64,000 nt of DNA from Isoetes taiwanensis. Taxonomy: Eukaryota > Streptophyta > Lycopodiopsida > Isoetales > Isoetaceae. Of the stretch, positions 46,362 to 56,625 are shown piece after piece. The stretch lies in the NCBI GenBank assembly GCA_021234155.1, contig JAJEKV010000005.1, positions 16,912,089 to 16,976,088 of the forward strand, written 5' to 3'. The notes below the pieces were generated by a model, which searched no databases, was not told the DNA's origin, and saw nothing but the letters and a program-made list of their open reading frames with translations. The translations under genes and the position numbers were made by a program. The first letter of the stretch is position 1, and every line of letters begins with the position of its first letter.

Positions 46362-47035
46362 TTGCTTCCCATATCCACTCCCCCAAGCACCACTATATTA
46401 GTGAGTCCACAACACCTTAAAGCCCGTGGAAAGGAAAAACAAGCTCAGTGGTTCTCCCAATGGAATGTGTGGGCACATAGGTACGTACAGGTCCAAATTG
46501 AGGAAGATCACTATCCCTTGAGGCAGTATCTTGATGCTTATTTCCTTAGCAAACTCTGGGATACTGGTGTTTTGGCATAGGTTAAGATGACATATGACCA
46601 GTAATAGATCAATTCCATGCTCACACGAGGTTCACAATGCTACCTGCATACACATTTACCCATGAAGAAGTGCAGACTGATAGCTTTCCTCCGCACGAGT
46701 ACAGCTACTCGGGAGCCGCACAAGGACAAGATCTGTTTAGTGTTGCCAACAGGGAGAAATTGAGGATGAATGCCATGCCCTTCAAACTTGTCCAACATTT
46801 GATCATATCCGGCACGGTATGTTCAGTTAGTTTTGCCTAACCAGGAGCTATCTATGCTACTAGACACAACCTTTATGGGCTTATTGGGATCATATCTTCA
46901 AGAGGCCATGGATACGTGCATGGTATTGAATTGTACCATAAACATATCATTGTATGCGGTTTGTCGGCATACTTATTATTATTGCCAAGGTTTTCCCCTT
47001 TGAAAACCCTTTGGGGGGGGGAGGGGTAATTCCCG
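46362..47035 (+). mobile_element. LINE-like element 3' part, second copy
   Basis: Collinear with 985-1620 (see there). This copy keeps short coding-like stretches, KARGKEKQAQWFSQWNVWAH and RQYLDAYFLSKLWDT, then EKLRMNAMPFKLVQHLI, which the first copy has lost. It ends with GGGATCATATCTTCAAGAGG, TGCGGTTTGTCGGCATACTT and a fold-back GGTTTTCCCCTTTGAAAACC. I cannot assign the protein stretch to a LINE domain. The tail repeat is not obvious, so the end may be truncated near 47035. Confidence 0.5.
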
Positions 47036-47336
47036 AATGTCACGCTCGATCCCGAACAATAAAACTACATTTTTCTATTATATTCTATTGAGCTACTTAT
47101 AATCCTTTGTAGTCTCAACCCCAAAAACAAACCCCTAATAATTTGAATTTAAAAGTGTAGGAGAATGCATTTGGAACTATTCTAGCATCTGTAAACTATT
47201 GAATGCGAGTACAATACCCATCTGAAATACTCTAATCTTTTTTTTTTTTTAAGATCTGAAAACACCATCAATTGCTTTTACCTTATCGCTTTAAACATAA
47301 TGGAGAGAGTAATGGCTGAGAGTGGGCTATTTCAGG

Positions 47337-47713
47337 TTATAATGGCCTGGCGGTGCCGCCATGACCTGGCCCACCACCAGGCCATTCGAACCCAAAATGG
47401 CCCACTCTCGGCCATTACCTGAAGCAAAGGTCCAGACCATGCAATTTCGTCCGCCATGTGTGCGGTGATGTGGCAGAGGTATAAAAAGTTTATTTTTCAT
47501 GTCAGCAGACCCTTTTTCCCATTGTCATCGTTATAATGGCCTGGCGGTGCCGCCATGACTGCCCACCACCGCCATTCGAACCCAAAATGGCCCTCGGCCA
47601 TTACCCGGCAAAGGTCCGACCATGCAATTTGGTCCGCCATGTATGCGGTGGCGTGGCGTAGGTATAAAAGTTTATTTTTCATGTCGCCAGACCCTTTTTT
47701 CCCATTGTCATCG
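47337..47713 (+). repeat. Tandemly duplicated promoter-like segment, two TATA boxes
   Basis: 47337-47530 and 47531-47713 are adjacent direct copies starting TTATAATGGCCTGGCGGTGC and ending CCCATTGTCATCG. Each carries AGGTATAAAA(A)GTTTATTTTT (TATA boxes at 47480 and 47663), so two alternative start regions may lie 183 bp apart. The second copy has lost several two- and three-base steps. Candidate transcripts would run towards 47720 and beyond. Confidence 0.75.
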
Positions 47714-48477
47714 GTCTAGTGATGGCGTCGTTTTGCTAACTTCAACTATAAACCCATTGTTTTTTGGTCGGCGTTGGCCTTGACTGTCATCGTTGCTACT
47801 TCTTTGTGTAATTTGACGGCTTTTAAGAAGTTTCTTGAGGTTTTTCGATTTTTGGATCTCCTACTTATGGCGCTTGTTGCTTTTCTTATCGCGATCGTTT
47901 TAATCTTCTCATTCTTTGCTTTTCACGAAGTTTGGCCCAGAGAGGGTTTCTTGCATATTCTTGATAAAAGTTGTTGCATGCAAGTTTTAACTTGCTTTTT
48001 GCTTGTTTAGCATCTTTAACAAGTGTTTGGACGCGCGGATCTTCAAAATGGTACACATGCATGTTGTAATATTAGATTATTTTTGCAAGATTCTAACATT
48101 GTTCTGTCTTTTTGTTGCGGGTTTTCGTGGAGAGGTTTATCGAATGCTTGATCATGGCGTCTGTCGTGCTTTTGATTCTGGTGTCGGCTTCTAAACATTG
48201 CTTAAGTTTTTCTTGTAGTATTATGGAGGATGTTGAGAGTGATGACCCGACATTTGATCTTGATATTACTCAAGAAATGTCTACTGACAAGTTGAAGAAT
48301 TCTGAGCAAGATAATTCCTTTTTGAAGACTTGATCCCTTTTTTATTTTGATTTCTGGGATGAAGATCATTGATCTCGATCTCTTGTACTTCAAAACTTTT
48401 GAATGCACTTTTGAACTTTTGATCTCGACCTCTTGTACTTCAAAACTTTTGTATTACTATAAAATTTGTATTGTCTA
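47714..48477 (+). other. Possible transcribed leader or exons, unassigned
   Basis: After the duplicated TATA segment there are short plus-strand frames. One, from ATG at 48223, reads MEDVESDDPTFDLDITQEM, is acidic and follows a T-rich CTTGTAG acceptor-like site, so it could be a genuine exon. I cannot connect it to the J-domain exons 1.6 kb downstream. Confidence 0.3.
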
Positions 48478-49085
48478 AGGAAGGAAGGAAGGAAGGAAGA
48501 AATTTTTAACGTCCGCGGAACCCAATCGGGTTATGGGACCCACAAGTACAAGACGGGACCGAAGTCCCTAACCAGAACATGGACCGAAGCCCTTACAAAC
48601 AAAATAAAGTATAATCACCATGGCCCAGATTAAAAACCACATGGGAAAAAAACTGTTGCCAGGATGACTACATATCCAAAAACCCATGCTATTGCAAGAA
48701 GCAACAAGCATACCTCCAACAAACAGGACTTCACCAAACGCCTCCGAACCGTAACCTCTTCACAACTGTGTGCTGAGGACTGGTGCGAGCTTACGCACGC
48801 GCTAAATCTCCATCTTCTCGCTAAAACCAGAGCAAATAGATGCTGGTGCAAAGATCCTGGTGCTGACCCACTGAAGCAGCTCGATCAAACCACTAGACCA
48901 TAAGAGCTGCCACCAGGAACAGGTCAAGTCCCTAAACCCACAGAGCAGCTACCTGCAAAAAGGCGGTGGCCCTGAGGGCACCGCTGAAGTTGAAAACAGG
49001 CGCATCCAATAGGCCCGAACGCCAATCACCCAGGCGCTCGGGGAAGGCGGCGTTCAGGAAAACGCTCAGAGGAAAAACTTGTATT
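48478..49085 (-). mobile_element. LINE-like 3' part, minus strand, (CCTT)n tail
   Basis: The plus strand starts with (GGAA)n at 48478-48500, then TTAACGTCCGCGGAACCCAA, TCGG and ATGGGACCCA, the reversed end module of the element at 18366-19390, though more diverged. The body (48660-49085) differs, so it may be another family sharing the same 3' end. If the plus-strand J-domain gene starts near 47.7 kb, this insert would sit in one of its introns. Confidence 0.5.
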
Positions 49086-49440
49086 GTCTAAGGAAAAACT
49101 TGTATGGAAAAACTTGTATTATCTAAGGAAAGACTAGGCCATTATGGTTTATAATGGCAGTCTGAAAAACGATAAAATTGCATTGTCTTGACCTTTACAT
49201 TACAAAAATCAAAATGCAAGATGTAGATAATCGTGGAAAAATGGTTTGGTGTGGGAAGAATCACAGTAATCATCAATGCATTAGGAAATTTTCTCGATGG
49301 CTATAAGGTCTCAAAAGATCATTTCTACAGTAAGTATAACTTTTGGCGCCTTGATGATGAACGTGGATTGATTGGTAACATTTGATGTGGATTCTACGAC
49401 TTGGATTGAGATGAATTTGGAAGGCTAGGTTCGAGAATAT
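49086..49440. other. Short stretch without a recognised gene
   Basis: TGTATT(G/A)TCTAAGGAAA recurs at about 48465, 49080 and 49115 on both sides of the LINE-like insert, which may mark its target or an older tandem. A plus-strand frame near 49215 reads KMVWCGKNHSNHQCIRKFS, with no family assigned. Confidence 0.3.
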
Positions 49441-49736
49441 TTAACTTGTTTTAGTGGTATTTGAAATATCTAGGATCCTTCTTGATGGTTTGATGGCATA
49501 GATTTTTCCACGTTGACGTGGCATAGATCTAACCATCCGTGTATCCCACTTCAGAAGTATATCATTGACTGGGCGGCGTATGTACACACATAAAAGTACT
49601 TCATCTGCATACGCCGTATCCGTAGCTTCGAGAGCATCGCATATAAGGGACCATTCCGACCCTTTTTCATCCAAAAGGATTCACACATTTTTGCGGCGAA
49701 TTCATCCTCAAATAGGTATAATCTTGTGATTCGCAT
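49441..49736 (-). pseudogene. Unidentified coding relic
   Basis: Two overlapping minus-strand frames form one protein-like stretch: LYLFEDEFAAKMCESFWM, then after a one-base shift KGSEWSLICDALEATDTAYA, DEVLLCV, NDILLKWDTRMVRSM and KIYAIKPSRR. The composition is that of a soluble protein, and the shift lies near 49655. I do not recognise the family. It lies on the strand opposite the J-domain gene and directly upstream of it. Confidence 0.35.
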
Positions 49737-49909
49737 AGATGAGGTTGCATTAAATCGGCATGGGTTGGCAGAGAAATGCGGATTCTAGTTTTCCTGAAGT
49801 CAAATCCTTTTCTTCAAATCGTAAGGTCTGGTTATTTGTTTGTCAAATTGGTTTGGCATTTTGCCTATCTTTCCTAACGCCTTGACATCGTGGTTTTCTC
49901 CTTGCTCAG

Positions 49910-51376
49910 GACTATTATCGGATATTAGGAGTGGATTTTGACGCTTCTGTTGACACAATTCGGATTAATTACTTGCGTCTTGCTTTGGTTTGTTACAAGC
50001 ACACCCTTAAGCTTCATAAGGATTTGATTTTTGTTTTTGTAGAAATTTTGTTGCTTTCAGTAGCAAGTTCATTAAATAACGTAAGATTGAAGGTGCTTCC
50101 TATGGCAAAAACCCCTCTTTGTTAGTTATCTGTACCATTGTCTGCTACAACCCTGAGCTGATTATGCTTGTAGGTCTGGAAACATTGTTATCATTTATAA
50201 TTTACATTTAGCCTTGACCATCCCTTCTCCCTTACAAAGTCCAGTTGTTGGAAGCTGCAAAGGATCCAGAAGCGGTATCCCTAGTGTCTTTGGGACGGCA
50301 TCAATATAGTCCTGAGCAAAATCTGCTCGACCTAACATTTTACTGCTTTATGTTGTGGCGGGGTGGTTTATTCAGCCTGACATAATCACCTAAGGTACAT
50401 AGGTGCAATATCCAGTAGTTAGCATAATTGTTGATTCTTTGATTGCCTTTGTGCTTGCGGCGACCGTGCTGTTCATTACAGCTACTGAGGTTATATGGAT
50501 GCAATATTCAGTAGCTACTTAACTATGTGGATGCAATGTATTTACTTGGCATTCAATTGATGCATTTATCTTCTGGGAAATGGAAGCTTACTAAAGTGCT
50601 GTGACTATTACCTATTAGGGGCTTTGCTTAGAAGAGTGCAGTATGGCTAGTACATACCAAATAAAGACAGATTTGAAATATTCTTTTATTGGCTTCTTAC
50701 AGAAATGGCATCCAGATAAGCATAAAGGGGAAGACTTAGCTACAGTGAAATTTCAAGAAATAAATGAAGCTTATACAGGTTAGCAAATGTTGTGAGCAAA
50801 TGGAAATGGGGTTGCTGATACTAATGCCCTGATTCATTTACAGTCCTTAGTGATCCACTCAAGCGGCATGAATATGATTTGCGGGGCGATTTTGATGTTC
50901 AAGAATACAGTGTTTTTGTAAGCATCACCTGTCTTCAATTGTTTGCCTTTTGCTTAGTCCGTTTCAAGATATTATCCTTTGAACCACTTAAATTCTCTTG
51001 GGCGTTTAAGTTATCGTAGAAATTTCTCATGGCTTAAATATTAAGTTCAATTAAGTCTCTTCTAGAATGTTATATGGTGGAAACGAAATTCAAAACCAAT
51101 CTCTTTAAAGGAGATGTAAATTTAACAGCGTGTTAATCTTCTTACTATTCCACCTTACCCAATATATAGGTAGTTGTCATAAGAGTACCTGTGCATGGTA
51201 AATGTTGATCCTTTTCAAGTTTAGCTGATCAAAACGTGAAATGCAAAGTCCTAATTTGTTATTATGGTTTGGTTGTGTGCTGAGTATTTGTTCTCTTGCA
51301 GGAATACCTAAATAGGTTTAAGGGCCTTATTTTAACGTGCAACGGTCTTGGTATAAGTCCACTTCCCAAATGGTGA
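49910..51376 (+). CDS. Small J-domain (DnaJ-like) protein, four 3' coding exons
   Basis: J-domain proteins stimulate Hsp70 ATPase activity. Exons 49910-49987, 50703-50778, 50844-50917 and 51302-51376 all have GT-AG borders and join in phase. Exon 1 gives [18 protein letters not shown] (helices I-II), and the first junction yields [11 protein letters not shown] with the essential HPD tripeptide intact. Exon 2 and 3 give [20 protein letters not shown] (helices III-IV) and [15 protein letters not shown]. Exon 4 gives [18 protein letters not shown] and ends PLPKW-stop. The tail EYL.RFKG(M/L)ILTCNGLGI is typical of a small plant J-protein family. The start Met and any first exon are not located; homologues have only about 15 residues before DYY. 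No defect is visible, so it is probably functional. Location is likely cytosolic or nuclear. Confidence 0.88.
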
Positions 51377-53354
51377 GGTATGGGATGAATTTGGAGATGA
51401 ATTTTGCTTACAAGGCAGGTTTAACATTGGTAGTTGAGACTCCATAACTTATACATGTAAACCCCGCAGGATCGGTAGTTGTGACCTTGAGTCAAGTCTT
51501 AGCAGCCCATCTAATGGGAATGCGATCTTGGAGCAAGATGTACATTAGTTGCTTCACAAATATGTCCATAGCAGAAGCAGCAGAAGCATGTATAATTTAT
51601 TTGGAGTAAGGATATTACATTGACTATGTATCCAGTGGGATGGTAATGGAAAACCAAAGCTGAACTTGGTTAAAGCTCATTTTGAGGGCATTCCTAGTAG
51701 CTTTGTACTTGTGTTCACCGTCCATGGCAATGTTAAAGATCAGGCTCTGCAGAGTTGCAGCTTGAAATGATGTGTCAAAGATGTCATTGTCAGCTATGAT
51801 TGTTGCAGGCTTTTTGCTACATATTCAACTTTTCTTGCCACTAACACACCTTTGATTCCAAAAAACATTGAAAAGCAGCTCCTTTTGCCTTTAGCATCTC
51901 AAACAACTATATTGAGTATTACGTTTAAGTATTTTACTGAAACGTAACTTGTTCCTTGCTTGTATGTTCGATCTATGTTTGGATGATGTTTGCTTTATGT
52001 GCCCTTGGTACGCCTGCTATCATTAGGTCTGTGATGCCATAACTGGAAGTTTCGACTTGTGTTCTTCGTTAACCACAGAACTGAGGATATTACAACACAA
52101 AGTTCGTGAAAGTGCCTTTGAATGTGACAGATATAATAAGGAAAAAGTCTTTTGGCCACTCCATGGAGCTTACTGATAAAATAACTCTACGAGTCGAGTT
52201 TTGTGGCAAAAGAAGAGCCAAACACATGCACAATTACAGACTATTGTGATTACCATGTCGGTGATAAGGATCGTCGTGTTTATTGACTCTTATTCGATAT
52301 TTTGTATTTATTGACTGTTATCATCTTGTAAATGATAAGAGTCGATATTGTACTTTTGATTAAATAGAGCATAAAATGCTTTTGTTTTCGTGATTATGTA
52401 TTCACGTATTCAATTGTTCAGTGGTTGCTTTGGCAAGAATGTTTGTTAGTTATAGAACATTAGCTTCCTAATTGTTTTTATTTCCATTACTACGGTTTGT
52501 CTTAATAGTTGTTTCTTTCAATAACAAGTTGTTTCTTTCAATAACAAGCACATCGAGAACTAGTATTGTCCTAGCCATTGCCTTCAACTTTGTTATTGCA
52601 ATGACAGAAGTTTTTAAAGGAAATGATAAACTTCTCTTTGATTAAATTTTTTAAGCTTATTGTCCGATATAACTTTCTAAAGTTGATTGTTATTTACGAG
52701 TTAACTTCTCCATTAACGTATGGTTAAATTCCTAAGTAAGTCCCAATCAACGAATTCGCGGTGTGCATAATGTGCAAGGTTTGAAAATAATTGCACGCTA
52801 TTGAGAGACTATATGATTGAGTCCTAAGATGAAAACACAAGAAGGGAACATCCTTAAAATGTCCACTACCAAACTTTAAACCCGTAAACCTGTAATACAT
52901 TGTAAATCGAAACAGAAGAATATAATTATATTCAACGACTATAGTATTCGAGATTATGGATTGCCTTTCCAAAGATGATCTATAAGCGGAAAATCCAACT
53001 TTACCTCTTCCGAAATTTCTATCGAAAGTTGCTTATCTTTAACACTTTCAAGACCATTATGCGTAGACAATTTTCAAAAGAAATAATATTTGTCCGCTCT
53101 CATGTCAAGAACCCAAGTTGCATCTCTTGCAAGCATGCGTTGAGCATGCCGGTGAAAGTAATCAAATGATTATGTTGTTTCCTAATTATGTTCAAACTTC
53201 TATATCCGCCAACAAAGTTCTCCCAAAGGTTTATTGGCCTCATTCTTTATCAATTGTCCTATCTCATAACTACTTGTTGAATTCTAAAGCTCTACCTATA
53301 TACATTATGACTAATATGCTTTTATTGGCCACTACTATCCAAATTATGCGTTGT
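51377..53354. other. 3' flank of the J-domain gene, AT-rich
   Basis: No gene is recognised. A small direct repeat GTTGTTTCTTTCAATAACAA occurs twice at 52508-52546. A minus-strand frame at 52724-52972 has no motif. Minus-strand sequence near 53120-52985 reads ATWVLDM and QLSIEISEEVKLDFPLID around stops, which may be a worn copia protease region, but this is too weak to call. Confidence 0.35.
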
Positions 53355-53530
53355 TCTAATTGGATTTGCATTAAGCTACATACTCTAACGAGAATATCCG
53401 GGTATGGAAACATGTCGAGCACATAATATTTAGGCTTGGATTTGTCAACCTCAATCGTAAGTCCCAAAGTCGATGTTCCTCCGGTATTAATGCCATTTTT
53501 TTTTCAATTTCAGAAATAGATACACCGTGG
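53355..53530 (-). pseudogene. Leucyl-tRNA synthetase-like relic (organellar/bacterial type)
   Basis: Minus-strand reading gives SISEIEKKMALIPEEHRLW and, in the next frame, EVDKSKPKYYVLDMFPYP. Bacterial-type LeuRS (plant chloroplast/mitochondrial form) starts with an IE..W...W.E..TF segment followed by VD.SKPKFYVLDMFPYPSG, just before the HIGH-type signature. Here the PYP is followed at once by DILVRVCSLMQ, which resembles the later DILARLRRMQ, so about 16 residues including the HIGH region would be deleted. One frameshift separates the two parts. A chance match is possible for the weaker halves; the KPKYYVLDMFPYP core is the strong part. Confidence 0.4.
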
Positions 53531-53550
53531 GCTTCAATACCTTCAACTAT

Positions 53551-53680
53551 TCCTTTGGTTTGGGTGCATGTTCACCGCAGGTGACTCAAACAACGATTCT
53601 TTGTTGGATAGGCATATTCATCCCTTATTCCTTAATCTACACAACACACACAAAGTTCCATTTGTGGGGTGGGTGTAAAA
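53551..53680 (+). mobile_element. Fragment of the dispersed repeat family
   Basis: TTTGGTTTGGGTGCATGTTC, GGTGACTC, CGTTGGATAG-like TTGTTGGATAGGCATATTC and CCTTATTCCTTAATCTACAC match the reverse complement of 42176-42280. The fragment has no partner end within a kilobase. Confidence 0.5.
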
Positions 53681-53877
53681 TCGCTAGTGGGGTACAACTT
53701 TTGGCTAAAGTGTTTAAGCACTTTAAGTGCAAAACTTCATGGACGTCGGCTTGAAGCACACCCTTCTCCCTCCTTTTCCCTCGCTACAAAAAAACTCGGT
53801 CCCGGTGTTTGATGAAGGATGATGGAGGCATGGAGCACGGATGATTTTCCGCGATCATAGGGAGTAGGCAATTCGGG

Positions 53878-54468
53878 GTGAAGCCCCACGAGGAAAAACT
53901 TGGTTGGAAAATAATGTCACGGATCGAGATTGGGAATCTGTTTGGACAAAGAAGTTCAACAAGGAAAGATAAAATGGCATGCAAAGGAGCATCTTCAAGA
54001 GAAGTTGGAAACACTACGCCGAAAAATCTACAAGAATTGTCACAACAAAGAAGTAAAAGCAAACCCCCTTGCTTTTCTGCGTTTGAAAATTGCACTAGAT
54101 CAATAGTTGCACCCGAGGAACACAAAGTAAACTGGCCGGTCTTTGTGCAATGCCAAAGATACCACAACAATAGACAAGTAAAAACAGAGGCAGATGTTGT
54201 AGCACATGTTAGGAAAACTGAAATGAAGGCAAAGCCAAAGGTGGCAGCTGGATCAAATGAGATCAGTGCATGTGATGAAAACATAAAAACCTTAGAGAAT
54301 GCAGTACATGAGATTGGAAAAGCAATTTTACTTATCACAAAGAATCTGGAAGCAGTAGGAAGTGAGTTGAAAGGCAATGAGAAGGCCTTTGAAGTACAGA
54401 AAATGATGTTGGAAGAGGTTGAGAACACTGACTTTCCAGGTTTTGTAAGGGCAGCAATCACTTGTTGA
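53878..54468 (+). pseudogene. Coiled-coil protein fragment, unidentified (plus strand)
   Basis: A 196-codon plus-strand frame starts with Met at 53878 (MKPHEEKLGWKIMSRIEI). It has a basic middle (SSTRKDKMACKGASSREV) and a heptad-like tail (ENIKTLENAVHEIGKAILLI, NLEAVGSELKGNEKAFEV). The end at GFVRAAITC-stop coincides with the beginning of a different coding-like region on the minus strand. The minus strand is also open across the whole frame (53784-54857), but there it reads F/S/C-rich, so I take the plus strand as coding here. Family unknown. It may be an exon cut at ACTTTCCAG/GTTTTG. Confidence 0.35.
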
Positions 54469-54469
54469 A

Positions 54470-55520
54470 GATCAGGCTCACCTGAAACTTGAGGGCCTGA
54501 TTCTGCATTTTCTTCAGAAAACACTTTGATAGGTGTAGTGTCATGATTGAGACTGCTTCCTGCATCTTTCACAGTGCTGCTTCTTGTTCTCTTTCTTGTA
54601 GCCTGAACAACTTCTTTGCTATCCTCCAGCTTACCCCTCTTTGTTCTTCTGCCCTTTCCTTTTGACAAAAATTCACCCAATTTGCCCTCATCCAATGGAA
54701 TTACTCCCTCAACTTCCTTAAGTGCTTGATTAGGTACACTTTCGGTTGCATTGTTTTTCCAACCGGTATTGTGTTTACAACTTCTTCTATAGCTTCTTGG
54801 ACACTTCTTGGACTGGTGGTGGTGGTTACGTTTGTTGCATTCAAATCTACTCCACAATTATTTGTGTACTCCTATAGGACTTTGCGGTGTTGTGCATCTT
54901 CAAATGAAGCCAATGTCCTTCTTTGAACCACAGAGGGTGAGGCCTCAATTGCGGAGACGGATTAACACATCATTTTTTTAATGTACTATGTGAAGCACAC
55001 AAGATGGTCAAAACCTAGCTCAATCAAATACACCCTCCCGGCACCTTTCCGGAGGCAACCATGAATACATTGCCTCCTCTCAACAATGAACAACAAGCTA
55101 TATGATACTCATGTTAGCAATTCAGTGCTAAACTTAATCTGTAAGCTTTAGTGAATTCCAGACCACATGCTGCACATGTATAAAATGGATCTTGCAATCT
55201 CGTATAATAGTAGAGATGCTAAATGTTGCAGGAGTATCCATTTTCAGCTTCCACAAATTGTTTATGTAGAACTGCAGAAGTGACTGTTCTTCTTTGAGAA
55301 CTTTTAACTCCTCAAGTTTGATTTTACATTTGACCTGCTCATTAATAGATGTAGGGTTCATTGCTTTTTGTACCTTGTTCCCGTATCAAGTTTCCATCTG
55401 GACAGTCTGCTCCAAATCTTTAATTTCTGCCTCCAACTCACAGTTTGGATTAAGCTTGAACTCCTCCTGTTTTGTAGCCAAATCATTTGTGGCCTGTCTT
55501 AAGCTCAGTGTGGGAAGTGC
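54470..55520 (-). pseudogene. Coiled-coil, basic protein relic, unidentified (minus strand)
   Basis: Minus-strand pieces look coding. 55520-55390 gives TNDLATKQEEFKLNPNCELE and AEIKDLEQTVQME. 55361-55230 gives NEQVKCKIKLEELKVLKEEQ and LLQFYINNLWKLKMD. 54880-54470 gives SVQEAIEEVVNTIPVGK, PLDEGKLGEFLSKGKGRRTK, and KEVVQATRKRTRSST. The pattern is a coiled coil followed by a lysine/arginine-rich linker. At least one stop (55390) and one frame change (about 54770) break it, and no known domain is recognised. It faces the plus-strand relic at 53878-54468 tail to tail. Confidence 0.35.
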
Positions 55521-55593
55521 TGGCCAAGGCCACAACTTAGTGTTGCTTAAAACATTGAATATTATTGATTTTCTTTTGTTGCATTCACTGTAG

Positions 55594-56625
55594 GATTACC
55601 AGTTGATTCTGTTAGGTCAGAGAATCCTGCTGTTGATACAGAAAGGTTTCCACATTCAATCCATTTTTCATTTTCATCTTCATCTATTTATTCATGTAGT
55701 AATTCCTGTTGTGTAGGTATTCAGGATGTTCCAACGTACTAAATATTGATTTGACAGCAAAAGATAAACTCATTGTCTTGGATTTAAATGGTGTGTTGGT
55801 AAAAACACTACTACAAAAATAGGTAGAAATGGCACAAAAGTGACATTTATCCTCCGCCTTGCCTTTTTACGGGGCATAAACGTCACTTTTGTGCCATTTG
55901 GAGAGTATAAACGTCATAAATGGCACAAAAGTGACGTTTATGCCCCGTAAAAAGGCAAGGCGGAGGATAAATGTCACTTTTGTGCCATTTCTACCTATTT
56001 TTGTAGTAGTGAAACTTTTGATGCAAATGAACACATATGCTTGGAATCAGGATTGACAATGACATACACTAGTAGAAAGAAAGTGATATTCAGACCAGAA
56101 GCAGTGTTCTTCCTGAAGACTTTGTTATAGAAGTGTTGTGTTGGTATATGGTCATCAATGCAACTCTCTAATGTGGAAGATGTGCTGCAAGTACTATGTC
56201 TAAATTTGAGGGACAAATTTCTATTTGTATGGGGACAGGAAAAATGTATGAAGATCAGTTTTCCCCACCCTGACAAACCTGGCTGTCCAGTCATGATGAA
56301 GCCACTTGGGAAAATATATGAGTCATACCCAAGGTTCAAAGGTAAGACTTTGCTTCTTGATGATTCATTATACAAGTCTTACCTTAGCAGCCCCTGGAAA
56401 CTTCTGCTAGTACCTGCATTCAAGATGGATGTACGTGATGAAGTGCTAGCATACTCACCCCAAAAGATAGAAGGAATCTTGCGAGGCCAAGACCGGAGGA
56501 AAAATGAAGTTCTTGGTAAAGAACACACACAATTGCATGCCCCGGCCTATGATAGAAAGATTATGAAGTTATGCTTGGAAAGACTTTCACGGAAAACAAT
56601 TGCGCTTATGCACCCTTGTGAATGA
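55594..56625 (+). pseudogene. FCP1/NIF-type (HAD) phosphatase gene, broken by a MITE and a stop
   Basis: FCP1-like enzymes are HAD-family Ser/Thr phosphatases acting on the RNA polymerase II tail and other substrates. An exon 55594-55645 splices in phase to 55717, giving KDKLIVLDLNGVLVKT, which is the DxN-type HAD motif I of plant FCP1-like proteins. A 206-bp MITE (55806-56011) splits this exon. After it come KKVIFRPEAVFFLKTLL, a TAG at 56128-56130, then VGIWSSMQLSNVEDVL (motif II region), KFLFVWGQEKC and GKTLLLDDSLYKSYLSSP with the LDDS motif III. The frame ends at 56623. The first catalytic Asp is kept while the second acid is Asn, as in several plant paralogues, so catalysis is uncertain even without the breaks. 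A second Met (56158) could only make a partial protein. Confidence 0.75.
55806..56011. mobile_element. CACTA-type MITE, near-perfect fold-back, 206 bp
   Basis: It begins CACTACTACAAAAATAGGTA and ends with the exact inverse TACCTATTTTTGTAGTAGTG. The arms pair for about 94 bp around an 18-bp loop (GGAGAGTATAAACGTCAT). A 3-bp AAA target duplication flanks it (55803-55805, 56012-56014), as expected for CACTA elements. A block AAATGGCACAAAAGTGAC repeats inside each arm. Transcripts across it would form a long hairpin. Confidence 0.92.
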
